A DNA stretch of 64,000 nucleotides, taken from Nocardioidaceae bacterium. Lineage in GTDB: Bacteria; Actinomycetota; Actinomycetes; Propionibacteriales; Nocardioidaceae. Made by a program: the position numbers and the translations under genes. Under the pieces are notes generated by a model. The model made no database searches, had not been told where the DNA came from, and saw only the letters and a list, made by a program, of their open reading frames with translations. Position 1 is the stretch's first letter. Each line of letters begins with the position of its first letter. The stretch covers positions 1-64,000 of the forward strand of contig JAGIBL010000003.1 of the NCBI GenBank assembly GCA_017744365.1. The letters run 5' to 3'. Shown piece by piece: positions 1 through 8,674 of this stretch.

Positions 1-130
1 CCCCGTCGCACGCCGGGTTGCGGCAGAAGCCGCTCGTCTGCGGGAAGAACACGGTGCCGCAGGTGGTGCACCGCGAGGCCAGCAGCGCGGGCTCGTCCCC
101 GGTGGTGAACCAGCCCTCGGGCACCGTCAC
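1..130 (-). CDS. DUF35 / OB-fold zinc-ribbon protein, N-terminal part (cut by window edge)
   Basis: The reading frame starts at a GTG whose last bases form the GTGA overlap with the nitrilase stop codon, so it is the next gene of the same leftward operon. Only about 43 residues are visible. They hold a zinc ribbon: Cys21-x2-Cys24 and Cys36-x4-Cys41, in the context ASRCTTCGTVFFPQ that is typical of DUF35 (rubredoxin-like ribbon before an OB fold). DUF35 proteins act as partners of thiolase-fold enzymes or of MaoC hydratases in acyl-CoA degradation. A thiolase or aldolase gene just outside the window would fit, but this is inference. Confidence 0.75.
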   Translation of the reverse strand, partial: MTVPEGWFTTGDEPALLASRCTTCGTVFFPQTSGFCRNPACDG

Positions 131-1044
131 AGCTCGTGCTCCCGGGCCAGCTCGCCACGCAGCGCCCGGTAGGTCTCGTCCCGGCGGTCGCGCTGGAGCC
201 GGGCACCCGAGGTGTTCGCGTAGGCCGCCTCGATGCCGGCACGGACCTCGATGTCCGCCACCGCCAGGCCGACCTCACCGGTCGGGGTCGCGGCGACCAC
301 CCGGCCCATCGGGTCGAGGATCGCGCTGTCGCCCGGGAAGGTCGACTCACCGAACGAGCCCGCGTAGTTGGCCGAGACGACCCAGCGCGCGTTCTCCGCC
401 GCACGCACCCGGTCGAAGAGCCGGAAGTACTCGACCCACGCACTGCGGTCCCACGACTCCACCGGCGGACCGGCGCCCCAGGCCGAGGACGTGACCAGGA
501 TCTGCGCGCCGCGGAGCACCAGCTCGCGGGCCGCCTCGGGCCACATCTTGTCGTAGCAGATCATCAGGCCGATCCGGCCCAGAGGCGTGTCGAAGACCGG
601 CCAGTCGTCGCCGCGCGCCCAGGTGACGTGCTCGACCACACCCATGTGCACCTTGCGGTAGCGGCCGATGAAGCCATCGGGCCCGGTCAGCACGACGGTG
701 TTGTAGACGACGCCCGCGGACCCGGAGTGCTCGTGCAGCCCGTAGACCACGTGCAGCCCGCGCTCGCGAGCCCGCTCCGCGATGCGCACCACGCTCGGCC
801 CGTCCGGGACCGGCTCGGCCGCCGCGTACACGGCCGCCAGGTGGCGGGGGTCGAGACCCCCGCCACCACGCGGGTAGCCGTGCAGGCTCACCTCGGGGAA
901 GACCACCAGGTCCGCCCCGGCGTCGGCCGCCTCGTCGAGGTAGTCGAGGTGCCGTCGCAGGTTCTCGGCCAGGTCGTGGCTGCCCGGGTAGGAGCAGACC
1001 GCGACCCGCACCGCCGTCGACGTGGTGAGGCCGGCGACCGCCAT
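127..1044 (-). CDS. Nitrilase-superfamily carbon-nitrogen hydrolase
   Basis: The product is 305 aa and likely hydrolyses an amide, nitrile or N-carbamoyl bond. The catalytic triad of the family is visible: Glu51 (VVFPEVSLHG), Lys131 (YRKVHMG) and Cys163 (MICYDKMWPE). There is no signal peptide, so it is cytoplasmic. I chose the ATG that overlaps the stop of the upstream binding-protein gene (ATGA); the frame is open further upstream but only inside that gene. It sits between the solute-binding protein and DUF35 genes of the transporter operon, so its substrate is probably the imported compound. Amidase, nitrilase and carbamoylase activity cannot be told apart from sequence alone. Confidence 0.85.
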   Translation of the reverse strand: MAVAGLTTSTAVRVAVCSYPGSHDLAENLRRHLDYLDEAADAGADLVVFPEVSLHGYPRGGGGLDPRHLAAVYAAAEPVPDGPSVVRIAERARERGLHVVYGLHEHSGSAGVVYNTVVLTGPDGFIGRYRKVHMGVVEHVTWARGDDWPVFDTPLGRIGLMICYDKMWPEAARELVLRGAQILVTSSAWGAGPPVESWDRSAWVEYFRLFDRVRAAENARWVVSANYAGSFGESTFPGDSAILDPMGRVVAATPTGEVGLAVADIEVRAGIEAAYANTSGARLQRDRRDETYRALRGELAREHEL

Positions 1045-2222
1045 CAGTCGGCGCTGTAGGGGTAGTCGTACGGGCCCAGCGGCTTCAGCCGGCACAGGCC
1101 GACCTCCTCGTCTGGGAACCCGGCGTGGTCCGAGGCGCTGAAGCCGTAGGTGTAGGTCGGGGAGGTGTAGGAGAAGTCCGTCATGCCCTCGAGCGCCGCC
1201 CGCATCTTGTCGGGGTCGACCGACTTGCTGGTCTCGATGGCCGCCTTCACCAGGCCGAGGTCGTCGTTGAAGATGATCGCCGTCGGCGTCGACGGGGTGA
1301 CCCCGGTCTTGTCGCTGACCGCCTTGAGCACGGCCTCGGTCCCGGCGTCCGGCGAGGCGCCCTGGGCCAGCGGCACGTTGCAGTTGGCGAACGCGCTGCC
1401 CGACAGGTTGCCCAGGCTGTCGTAGCCGACGAAGTAGGCCACCGCGGTGGTGAAGATCTGCGGCGTCCAGCCGATGGTGCGCAGGCCGTCGTACACGTGG
1501 TCGAGCCCGGCCGTGGAGAGCACCGCGAGCGCGTCGGCGCCGTCGGACTTGAGCTGGCGCAGCTGCGAGGTCACGTCCACCGCGCTGGCGGCGTAGGTGA
1601 CCTTCTTGGTCACCGCGAGGTCGGCCTCCTCGGCCGCGGTCCCGAGGAACTTCGCGATGTTGTCGCCGTACGGGAGGCCGTCGCTGATGATCCCGAGCTT
1701 CTTCGACCCCCGGCTCTGGGCGGCGGAGACCAGGTTCTTCATGGTCTGCTCGTCGCTCGGGTAGGTGGTGAACATGTACGGGTACTTCGACGGGTCCGCG
1801 TAGGCGGTGTTGCTGTCCAGCGAGACGATCGGCACCTTCGACTTCATCAGCACCGGGATCGTCTGGCCGCTCACCGCGGAGGTGCCGGCGTAGACCACGG
1901 CGGCGACGCCCTGGTCGACCAGCTTCTTGGCACCGGAGACGGCGACGGCCGGATCGCCCTGGTCGTTGACGGCGAGGAACTTCACCTTGCGACCGGCGAT
2001 GCCGCCCGCCGCGTTGAGACGCCCGACCAGGACGTCGAACGCCGCCTTCTGGGCCCCGCCGATCGCGGCCGACGGACCGCTGAGGGTGAACAGGGCACCG
2101 ATCTTGATCTCCCCCTTCGGCAGCCCCTCGCTCCCCGACTTGTCGCTGGAGCCGCAGGCGGCGAGACCTCCCACTGCCGTCGAGGCCGCGACCGCGGCGA
2201 CGACAACCTTGAGCTTCTTCAT
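1044..2222 (-). CDS. Branched-chain-amino-acid-type ABC transporter solute-binding lipoprotein
   Basis: The product is 392 aa. It starts with a lipoprotein signal (MKKLKVVVAAVAASTAVGG, then lipobox LAAC with Cys about residue 23), followed by a periplasmic-binding type I fold of the LivJ/Peripla_BP_6 kind (GEIKIGALFTLSGP near the mature N-terminus). It would be anchored outside the membrane and deliver ligand to the LivH/LivMG/LivF system encoded just upstream. Although the family is named for amino acids, actinobacterial members also bind aromatic acids, amides and steroid-like acids. The CoA-pathway neighbours favour an organic acid or amide. The longer open frame upstream of the chosen ATG overlaps the cyclase gene and lacks a signal peptide. 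Confidence 0.88.
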   Translation of the reverse strand: MKKLKVVVAAVAASTAVGGLAACGSSDKSGSEGLPKGEIKIGALFTLSGPSAAIGGAQKAAFDVLVGRLNAAGGIAGRKVKFLAVNDQGDPAVAVSGAKKLVDQGVAAVVYAGTSAVSGQTIPVLMKSKVPIVSLDSNTAYADPSKYPYMFTTYPSDEQTMKNLVSAAQSRGSKKLGIISDGLPYGDNIAKFLGTAAEEADLAVTKKVTYAASAVDVTSQLRQLKSDGADALAVLSTAGLDHVYDGLRTIGWTPQIFTTAVAYFVGYDSLGNLSGSAFANCNVPLAQGASPDAGTEAVLKAVSDKTGVTPSTPTAIIFNDDLGLVKAAIETSKSVDPDKMRAALEGMTDFSYTSPTYTYGFSASDHAGFPDEEVGLCRLKPLGPYDYPYSAD

Positions 2223-2284
2223 GGATGTGTCCCTTTCGATGTACGACGGCTGGACGCCGCCCGGGGTGGGTGAGAACGAGTGGG

Positions 2285-3265
2285 TTAGAAGGTGGCGATC
2301 GGGTTCACCGGGCTGCCGGACCCGCCGACCAGGCGGAGCGGGCTGACCGTGAGCAGGAACTCCCAGCGACCGAGCTCGGCGCAGCGCCGCGCCAGCTCCT
2401 CGAGGTCGCAGTTGTCGATCAGGCAGAGGCCGAGGGCCGAGATGCCCACCGCGTGCAGGGGAAAGCGCACTTCGTCGTACCCGGACGGGATCGCGTCCTG
2501 GCTGACGTCGGCGCCCACGACGGCGGTGTCGTGGTCGTGGAAGACGGGGAGGCAGGAAGCCTGCCAGCCGGGCTGGCCGGCCGCCTCGACGTCGTCGGCA
2601 CCCCGCTCCCGGCGCGCCCGCGCCGCCCCGGTGCGCAGCAGGACCGCGTCCCCCGGGCCGAGCTCGACGTGCTGCTCGCGCAGGATCTCGCGGAGCTCCT
2701 CGGCGCCGACGCTCTCGCCGGGCCCGAGCCAGTCGACCCCGCGATGACGCGCGGCGTCGACGAGGACGCCGCGGGTGGTGATGCCGTGGCGCAGTCGGTG
2801 CACCGAGTTCGCAGTGGCGCCGTCCGCCGCGGTCACCAGCTCGGCCGGGCGGTCGTTGTACATCCGCGCGTCCCAGAAGATGTGCGCCAGCCCGTCGAGG
2901 TGGGTCTGGGAGTAGCCGTGGAACTGCAGCCCCACCCACTCGTGCGCGGAGGCCTGCCGCTCGCCCGGGCGCATGTAGTCGGAGTACACCCGGTTGCCGT
3001 CGCAGAGCCCCTGCCCGGTCTGCAGGTACATCCGCAGCGGCGGCGGGCTGTGCGGGTCGGCGCGGTCGCGCGGGTCGATGTCCCAGCCGCACGAGACCGA
3101 CTCGCCGAGCCGCACCAGCCCGGCCGCCCGGACGCGTACGTCGGGAGTGATGTGGTTGATCGTGCCCAGCTCGTCGTCGGTGCCCCAGCGGCCCCAGTTC
3201 GAGAGGGACTCGAAGTAGCCGAGCACCTCGGCCTCGGCGGGGTCGGTCCGGCCGGCCGCGGTCAT
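2285..3265 (-). CDS. Cyclase-family (Cyclase_2, kynurenine-formamidase-like) metal-dependent hydrolase
   Basis: The product is 326 aa. The metal site of the cyclase/KynB family is visible as HGYSQTHLDGLAHIFWD, around residue 120 (the H-x4-T-H-x-D-x2-H pattern). The C-terminal half carries FHDHDTAVVGAD and the family's GISALGLCLIDN stretch. Family members hydrolyse N-formyl bonds, cyclic amides, lactones or isatin. The start ATG overlaps the stop of the livF-like gene (ATGA), and 62 bases separate this gene from the binding protein. Together with the nitrilase gene it suggests that the imported compound carries a hydrolysable amide, lactam or lactone. A precise substrate cannot be read. Confidence 0.8.
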   Translation of the reverse strand: MTAAGRTDPAEAEVLGYFESLSNWGRWGTDDELGTINHITPDVRVRAAGLVRLGESVSCGWDIDPRDRADPHSPPPLRMYLQTGQGLCDGNRVYSDYMRPGERQASAHEWVGLQFHGYSQTHLDGLAHIFWDARMYNDRPAELVTAADGATANSVHRLRHGITTRGVLVDAARHRGVDWLGPGESVGAEELREILREQHVELGPGDAVLLRTGAARARRERGADDVEAAGQPGWQASCLPVFHDHDTAVVGADVSQDAIPSGYDEVRFPLHAVGISALGLCLIDNCDLEELARRCAELGRWEFLLTVSPLRLVGGSGSPVNPIATF

Positions 3266-3993
3266 CGGGCTCCTCCGTGGATCGTCTCGGTGAGCTCGCC
3301 GCTGACCAGCAGCTCCTCGGACCGGCCGGCCACGACCACCCGGCCGTTGTCGACCAGCAGGCAGCGGTCGGACTGGCGCAGCGCGATGTCGAGGTTCTGC
3401 TCGACGACCACGACCGCGGTGCCGGACTCGCGCAGCGTCCGCAGGGCCGCGTAGATCTCCGCGATCACGACCTGGGCCAGGCCCGCGGAGGGCTCGTCGA
3501 CCAGCAGCACCCGCGGCGATGCCATCAGCGCCTGGCCGAGCGCGACCATCTGCTGCTGGCCGCCGGACAGCGCGGCGGCCGGCCGGTCCGCGAAGTCGGC
3601 GAGGATCGGGAACAGCGCGTGCACCCGCGCCAGGCTCTCCTCCAGGCTGCGGGTCCTGCTGCGCCGCCACGGGAAGAACCCGAGCATCAGGTTCTCCGCC
3701 ACCGTCAGGCCGCCGAAGACACGATGGCCCTCCGGGACCAGGGCGAGCCCGCGTCGGGCCATCGTGTCGGCCGGCGCGCGGGAGACGTCCGCGCCGTCGA
3801 GGAGGACCTGGCCGCTGTTCGACCCGGCCCGGACACCGGCGATCGCCTTGAGCAGGGTGGTCTTGCCGACCCCGTTGCGGCCGACGACCGCGAGCGCCTC
3901 GCCGGGCGCGACCTCGAGGTCGATGTCGCGGACCACGGTCATCCGGCCGTAGCCGGCACTGAGGCCGCGAACCTGGAGAACGGCTGCGCTCAT
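3262..3993 (-). CDS. livF: LivF-type ABC transporter ATPase
   Basis: The product is 243 aa, a usual LivF length. It shows Walker A GRNGVGKTT near residue 37, an intact signature LSGGQQQMVALGQAL and Walker B VLLVDEPSAGL, followed by the switch region VVVVEQN of the Liv subgroup (Glu-Gln-Asn in place of the usual His). It pairs with the ATPase half of the LivMG fusion to drive uptake on the cytoplasmic face. Start and stop overlap the neighbouring genes by four bases on both sides, so it is translated as part of the operon. Confidence 0.92.
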   Translation of the reverse strand: MSAAVLQVRGLSAGYGRMTVVRDIDLEVAPGEALAVVGRNGVGKTTLLKAIAGVRAGSNSGQVLLDGADVSRAPADTMARRGLALVPEGHRVFGGLTVAENLMLGFFPWRRSRTRSLEESLARVHALFPILADFADRPAAALSGGQQQMVALGQALMASPRVLLVDEPSAGLAQVVIAEIYAALRTLRESGTAVVVVEQNLDIALRQSDRCLLVDNGRVVVAGRSEELLVSGELTETIHGGAR

Positions 3994-5807
3994 GCCATCG
4001 CTCCCAGGAAGGAGCCGCGCACGCGCTCGTCCGAGCGGACCTCGTCGGCCGGGCCCGAGGCCAGGCAGCGGCCCTGGTGCAGGACGGTGACGTCGGTCGC
4101 GCACCCGAAGACGAAGGCGAGGTTGTGCTCGATCAGCAGCACGCCCACGCCGGCGGCGGTGACGCCGTCGATGACCTCGCGCAGCTGCTCGAGCTCGGCC
4201 TCGGACAGGCCGGCGGCCGGCTCGTCGAGCATCAGCGTGGCCGGCGCGACGGCCAGGGCGCGCGCGATCTCCAGCGTCCGTCGTACGCCGTGCGACTGCT
4301 TGTCCGCGAGCTGGTCGGCACGGTCGGCCAGGCCCACCGCGTCCAGGCACTCGAGCGCGCGCTCCCGCGCCGCCCGGTCCGCGCGCACGCCGCCGGGCAG
4401 GCGCAGCACCGAGCTCGCCGCGCTGCACGGGTGCACCTGCGAGGTCGCGCAGACCACGTTGTCGAGCAGGCTGAGGCCTTCGACCAGCTTGGGGGTCTGG
4501 AAGGTCCGGGCGAGCCCGGTGCGCGCGACCACGTGCGCGGGCAGGCCGTCCACCCGGCGCTGGTCGTGCCAGATCTCACCGGCGTCGAGCGCGTAGTAGC
4601 CGGAGATCAGGTTGAGCAGGGTGGTCTTGCCCGACCCGTTCGACCCGATCAGCCCGTGCACGGTCCCGGGAGCCACGGCGAGGTCGACCCCCGCCACCGC
4701 CTGCACGCCGCCGAAGGCGCGGCTCGCTCCGAGCACCCGCAGCCCGGTCGTCGCCGCGGGAGCCGGGGTGAGCACGGCGCGAGCCCGGGCCACCGGGCTG
4801 GGCTGGTTCCCCGCGGCCCGACCGGCCGGGGCCGGCACGCCGATCTCGGCGGCGGTCCGGCGCAGCAGACCGCGCCAGTCCCGTCCCCCGGCCTCGAGCG
4901 CCTCCCCGACCACGCCCTTGGGCAGCCCGAGCGCGAAGACGATCAGCGCGATGCCGAAGTAGATCCCGGCGTGGGCCTGCAGGCCGCCGAGGAACTGCAT
5001 CAGGCAGAGCACCAGCAGGCTGCCGACCAGCGGTCCCGCCACTGTGCCGAGCCCGCCGATGACACAGGCGGCGACCAGGTAGATGGACAGGTTCGCGCTG
5101 GCGCTCTGCGGGCTCATGAACTGCTGGCTGTAGACGTAGAACGCACCGCCGAGCCCGGCGGGCAGGGCGCTGAGCACGAACGCCAGCAGCTTGGTCGAGT
5201 ACGGCCGCACGCCCAGGGAGGCGGGCAGCTCGTCGCCGCCGGCGATGAGCAGCAGCCGCCGGCCGAGCCGGGAGCGCAGCAGCAGCCAGGACAGCACGGT
5301 GACCGCGATCAGCACGCCGGTGGTGAGCTCGTAGAGCGGCACCCCGGTCCAGCGCGGGGTGAAGTCGAGGATCGAGACCAGCGAGATGCCGGTGGTCCCG
5401 CCGGTGACGTCCCACGAGCCCGCGATCACCGGCACGAGCAGCGCCAGGAACAGCGTCACCATCGCCAGGTAGAAGCCGCCGATCCGCAGCGCCGGGATGC
5501 CGATGACGGCGCCGCACAGGGCCGAGACGACCAGCGAGACCAGGCACATCAGCCCCAGGTCCGCGCTGTGGTGGTGCTCGACGAGGAGCGCCGCGGCGTA
5601 GCCGCCGACCGCGAAGATCGCCCCCGGCCCGAGCGAGAGCAGGCCGGCGTAACCGGTGACGATGTTGAGGCCGACGGCCACCATCGCCAGCGCCAGCACG
5701 TACTGCATCGAGTTGAGCAGGTAGGTGTCGCCGGGCGCCACCACCGGGACCAGGGCGAGCCCGATCCCGATGAGCGCGACCAGGCCGAGCTCGACGCGCG
5801 CGCTCAT
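3990..5807 (-). CDS. LivM permease fused to LivG ATPase (single-chain importer subunit)
   Basis: The product is 605 aa, with two proteins joined in one frame. Residues 1 to about 320 are a LivM-type permease with about ten hydrophobic segments (GLNIVTGYAGLLSLG near residue 45; GGLGTVAGPLVGSLL near 260). A Pro/Ala-rich linker at about 330-370 leads to a LivG ATPase with Walker A GSNGSGKTT near residue 390 and Walker B LMLDEPAAGL. The usual LSYGQ signature is altered to QSHGVRRTLEIARAL. The start ATG overlaps the livH stop (TGATG). LivM-LivG fusions occur in actinobacteria and proteobacteria. I found no stop or frameshift between the halves, so it is a true fusion. Confidence 0.9.
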   Translation of the reverse strand: MSARVELGLVALIGIGLALVPVVAPGDTYLLNSMQYVLALAMVAVGLNIVTGYAGLLSLGPGAIFAVGGYAAALLVEHHHSADLGLMCLVSLVVSALCGAVIGIPALRIGGFYLAMVTLFLALLVPVIAGSWDVTGGTTGISLVSILDFTPRWTGVPLYELTTGVLIAVTVLSWLLLRSRLGRRLLLIAGGDELPASLGVRPYSTKLLAFVLSALPAGLGGAFYVYSQQFMSPQSASANLSIYLVAACVIGGLGTVAGPLVGSLLVLCLMQFLGGLQAHAGIYFGIALIVFALGLPKGVVGEALEAGGRDWRGLLRRTAAEIGVPAPAGRAAGNQPSPVARARAVLTPAPAATTGLRVLGASRAFGGVQAVAGVDLAVAPGTVHGLIGSNGSGKTTLLNLISGYYALDAGEIWHDQRRVDGLPAHVVARTGLARTFQTPKLVEGLSLLDNVVCATSQVHPCSAASSVLRLPGGVRADRAARERALECLDAVGLADRADQLADKQSHGVRRTLEIARALAVAPATLMLDEPAAGLSEAELEQLREVIDGVTAAGVGVLLIEHNLAFVFGCATDVTVLHQGRCLASGPADEVRSDERVRGSFLGAMA

Positions 5808-6691
5808 CAGACGGTCCTCGCCTTGGCGGAGCCGAAGATTCCGTGCGGGCGCACGGTCAGCACGACCAGCAGGAGCAGCAGCGCAGCGAGCAGCTCGTAG
5901 TGCGGGTCGGCGTACAGGTCGAAGACCTGCTCGGCCACGCCGAGGCTGAGCGCTCCGGCGAGCGCGCCCCGGGTGCTGCCGAAGCCGCCCACGGCGAGCG
6001 CCACGAAGCCCTTGATGCTGTAGCTGAGGCCGAGGCTCACGTCGGCGTAGACGACCGGTGCGATCACGAACGCCGCCAGGCCCGCGATGACCCCGCCGAG
6101 CAGGAAGGCGATCCGGCTCATCCGCACCGCCGAGATGCCGCGCAGCGCGGCCACCTCGCGGTCCTCGGCGGTGCCGCGGAGCGCGTGGCCGAGCCAGGTC
6201 CGCCGGTAGAACAGCTCGAGCAGCACGGTGACCAGGACGAGCGTGGCGAACGCGAGCAGCAGCTGCGGCGTGGTGGTCACCGACCCGATCCGGATGGCGT
6301 CCTTGGTCAGCGGGCTGGCCACCGGCAGCGGCGGCCGGTTGCCGTACAGGTTGGTGGCGATGGTCGCGATCACCAGGCCGAACGCCAGCGTCGAGATGAA
6401 CCACCCGATGTCGTCGACGCCGCGACCGAGGAAGGGCCGGACCGCGATCCGCTCCTCGACGAGGCTCAGCGCGCAGACCACGCCGATCACCACCAGGAGG
6501 GCCACGACCTGCGGCCAGTGCCGGATCTCGATCGCCCAGAACGAGACGAGCACGCCGACCATGACCAGGTCGCCCTGGGCCAGGTTGAAGACGCGGGTCG
6601 CGACGAAGACGACGGAGTAGGCCATCGCGATCAGGCCGTAGACCGCGCCGATGGCGATCCCGGTCACGATCGCGTTGAGAAGGAGGCTCAC
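5807..6691 (-). CDS. livH: LivH-type branched-chain ABC permease
   Basis: The product is 294 aa with about eight membrane segments and the LivH-type motifs NAIVTGIAIGAVYGLIAMAYSVVF at the N-terminus and ALRGTAEDREVAALRGI in the cytoplasmic coupling loop. I chose GTG at 6691, preceded by GGAG at a spacing of seven bases. The in-frame ATG at 6736 lies on the operator and upstream of the likely transcription start, so it cannot be used. This is the first gene of the leftward operon livH, livMG, livF, cyclase, binding protein, nitrilase, DUF35. It should be controlled by the divergent TetR through the palindrome at 6722-6735. Confidence 0.9.
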   Translation of the reverse strand: MSLLLNAIVTGIAIGAVYGLIAMAYSVVFVATRVFNLAQGDLVMVGVLVSFWAIEIRHWPQVVALLVVIGVVCALSLVEERIAVRPFLGRGVDDIGWFISTLAFGLVIATIATNLYGNRPPLPVASPLTKDAIRIGSVTTTPQLLLAFATLVLVTVLLELFYRRTWLGHALRGTAEDREVAALRGISAVRMSRIAFLLGGVIAGLAAFVIAPVVYADVSLGLSYSIKGFVALAVGGFGSTRGALAGALSLGVAEQVFDLYADPHYELLAALLLLLVVLTVRPHGIFGSAKARTV

Positions 6692-6721
6692 GGGTTCTCC
6701 GGGGGTGTGACGTGGGTCATG

Positions 6722-6735
6722 TGAACAAGCGTTCA
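6722..6735. promoter_or_regulatory. TetR operator candidate, copy 1 (livH promoter)
   Basis: TGAACAAGCGTTCA is an inverted repeat TGAAC-N4-GTTCA. The identical 14-mer recurs at 11894-11907 between the divergent racemase-like and CoA-transferase genes. It overlaps the predicted livH start point. Confidence 0.7.
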
Positions 6736-6739
6736 TACA

Positions 6740-6767
6740 ATAATCTCGGGCGGGGGCCGGCCGTCAA
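6740..6767 (-). promoter_or_regulatory. Candidate promoter of the livH operon
   Basis: On the minus strand TTGACG (6767-6762), a 16-nt spacer and GATTAT (6745-6740) form a fair sigma-70-like promoter. The predicted start falls in or next to the palindrome TGAACAAGCGTTCA at 6722-6735, so a bound repressor would block initiation. Visual prediction only. Confidence 0.5.
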
Positions 6768-6786
6768 GGGATTCGGCCGAGGTTTA

Positions 6787-6804
6787 TGAACGAATGTTCG
6801 TTCA
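6787..6804. promoter_or_regulatory. TetR operator candidate, autoregulatory site
   Basis: TGAACGAATGTTCGTTCA has perfect 8-bp arms (TGAACGAA and TTCGTTCA) around a 2-nt centre. It shares the TGAAC/GTTCA ends with the sites at 6722 and 11894. It lies 29 bases before the tetR start codon, where it could repress tetR itself. Confidence 0.65.
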
Positions 6805-6832
6805 CAAGCCTCCGAGCGTCTAGGATCAGCGC

Positions 6833-7435
6833 GTGCCACGCCGTAGCAGCACCTCCCCGGTGTCCTCCCGAGACGCGATCCTGACCGTCGCCGTGGAGCT
6901 CTTCGCCGAGCGCGGCTACCACGCGACCTCGATGCGCGAGGTGGCGCAGCGGGTCGGCGTGGTGCCCGCCGCGCTCTACAACCACTTCGACGGCAAGGAC
7001 GCGATCTTCGTCGAGCTCGGGACGCGGTACTTCGATGCGATGTACCCGGCCCTGGAGGCGGCACGCCATGCCGAGGGCGATGCGGCGGACCGGCTCGCGG
7101 CGATGGTCGCGGCCTCGGTCAACACCGCCGCCGGGCTCCGCGCCGAGCACATGATGCTCACCGACGAGTGGCGCACCATCCGGCGCAGCGAGGCGCTCTC
7201 GGTGCTCGCCGCCCGCCGGCGCGCGTGCATCGACCTGTGGCACGAGGTCCTCGCCGAGGGTGCCGTCGACGGCAGCCTGCGCACCGACGTCGACGACTCC
7301 TCGATCATCTGGCTGCTCTTCGCGGCGATCACCTCGCTCGTCGACTCCGGCTACTGGTCCGACATCGCGGTGAAGCCGAGCCCGCCGCTCGACGACGTGT
7401 GCTCGGTCATCCTCGACGGCGTACGACGGAGCTGA
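6833..7435 (+). CDS. TetR-family repressor, likely local regulator of the catabolic genes
   Basis: The product is 200 aa. The N-terminal helix-turn-helix is clear (ILTVAVELFAERGYHATSMREVAQRVGVVPAALYNHF, about residues 15-50), followed by a variable ligand-binding domain of the kind seen in TetR regulators of acyl-CoA degradation (KstR2/FadR-like). The start is GTG at 6833 with little room for a leader, so the mRNA may be leaderless. The gene is divergent from livH and ends 12 bases from the convergent acyl-CoA dehydrogenase gene. The palindromes at 6722, 6787 and 11894 are its probable operators. The inducer is likely a CoA ester of the pathway; that part is inference. Confidence 0.88.
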   Translation: MPRRSSTSPVSSRDAILTVAVELFAERGYHATSMREVAQRVGVVPAALYNHFDGKDAIFVELGTRYFDAMYPALEAARHAEGDAADRLAAMVAASVNTAAGLRAEHMMLTDEWRTIRRSEALSVLAARRRACIDLWHEVLAEGAVDGSLRTDVDDSSIIWLLFAAITSLVDSGYWSDIAVKPSPPLDDVCSVILDGVRRS

Positions 7436-7447
7436 CCGCCAGGAGCC

Positions 7448-8653
7448 TCAGAAGCTGCGCGGCAGCCCGAGCCGCCGGCGGCTGATGATGTTGCGCTGCA
7501 CCTGCGAGGTCCCGCCGCCGATGGTGTCGATGACCGTGTAGCGGTACGTCGACTCCGCCCGCCCGCGCATCGGCGCCGAGCCGGTGCCGACCCTCAGCTG
7601 CGTGCCCGGCCCGCCCAGGTCCATCGAGGCGTCCGCGAGCCGCTGGGAGAACTGGGTCGCGTAGAGCTTGTACTCCGAGGCCTCCGTGGTCGGCGGCGCA
7701 CCGCCGTCGCGCTCGCTGCGCATGGAGGCGTCCAGCACCCGCAGGCCCAGCAGCCGGGCGACCTCGGCCTCGGTGACCAGGCGGGCCAGCCGGCGCCGGG
7801 TGCCGGAGTCCTCGCGCACCGGCACGCCGTCGACGGTCGCGGTGCGCACGTGCTCGACCAGCGTCTCCAGGCGCTCGTCGATCGGCCCGAAGGTGAACAT
7901 GCTGAACCGCTCGAGGTCCAGGGCCTGGGAGATGTACTGGAAGCCCTTGTCGACCTCGCCGACCACGTAGTCGTCGGAGACCCAGACGTCGTCGAGGTAG
8001 ACCTCGTTGGTCCGCTCGGCGCCCATCGGCGCCCCGCCCATCGTCCAGATCGGCTTCACGGTGATGCCGGGATGGTCCATCGGCACCAGGAACAGGGTGA
8101 TGCCGTGGTGCTTGCTGTCCGGGTTGGTCCGCGCGCCGACCCAGTACCAGTCGGCGAAGTGCGCCGAGGTCGTCCAGACCTTCTGCCCGTCCAGCCGCCA
8201 GCCGTCCCCGTCGCGGACCGCGCGCAGCCGCATCGAGGCCGCGTCGGACCCGGCCTCGGGCTCGGAGTAGCCGACCGCGAACTCGATCTCCGCGGCCAGG
8301 ATCTTCGGCAGGAACTCGCGCTTGAGGCGCTCCGAGCCGTGGGCCAGGATCGTCTTCCCGATGATCCCGACGCCCTTGCCGGTCTGCGGTCCCCCGCGGT
8401 GGGCCAGGGCCTCGTTGAGCACGTACTCGTAGACGCCGGGCCGCTCCTGCCCGCCCCACTCGCGCGGCCAGGTCATGCCGAGCCAGCCGCGCTCGGCGAG
8501 CTTCTTCAGGAACGCACGCCGCGCCGGGGTGTCGACGATCTGCGCCATGTTCTCCCGGGTGACGTCGAAGACGTCGGGGTCGTGGTGCGCGTCGAGGAAC
8601 TCCTCGACCTCGCGCGCGAAGGCGACGATCTCGTCGTCCAGCTCGAAGTCCAT
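7448..8653 (-). CDS. Acyl-CoA dehydrogenase (larger subunit of a likely heteromeric pair)
   Basis: The product is 401 aa with the full acyl-CoA dehydrogenase fold: the flavin-site strands FAVGYSEPEAGSDAASMRLRA (middle domain) and WTTSAHFADWYWVGARTN, and the C-terminal TIGGGTSQVQRNIISRRRLGLPR. The residue before GTSQ is Gly rather than the Glu used by medium-chain enzymes. The only obvious alternative base is in ALDLERFSM, the position used by isovaleryl-type and ChsE-type enzymes. It lies 21 bases downstream of a second, dissimilar dehydrogenase, the arrangement of the alpha2-beta2 FadE28/FadE29 type. It probably dehydrogenates a branched or bulky acyl-CoA. Confidence 0.88.
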   Translation of the reverse strand: MDFELDDEIVAFAREVEEFLDAHHDPDVFDVTRENMAQIVDTPARRAFLKKLAERGWLGMTWPREWGGQERPGVYEYVLNEALAHRGGPQTGKGVGIIGKTILAHGSERLKREFLPKILAAEIEFAVGYSEPEAGSDAASMRLRAVRDGDGWRLDGQKVWTTSAHFADWYWVGARTNPDSKHHGITLFLVPMDHPGITVKPIWTMGGAPMGAERTNEVYLDDVWVSDDYVVGEVDKGFQYISQALDLERFSMFTFGPIDERLETLVEHVRTATVDGVPVREDSGTRRRLARLVTEAEVARLLGLRVLDASMRSERDGGAPPTTEASEYKLYATQFSQRLADASMDLGGPGTQLRVGTGSAPMRGRAESTYRYTVIDTIGGGTSQVQRNIISRRRLGLPRSF

Positions 8654-8674
8654 GGGTCTCGCTCTCTCTCGGTC

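Noticed and set aside
4077-5900. Long plus-strand open frame (about 600 codons) opposite livMG
   Set aside because: It is low-complexity (Arg/Gln/Glu/Asp-rich) as expected for the complement of GC-rich coding DNA, while the minus strand encodes clear LivM/LivG domains.
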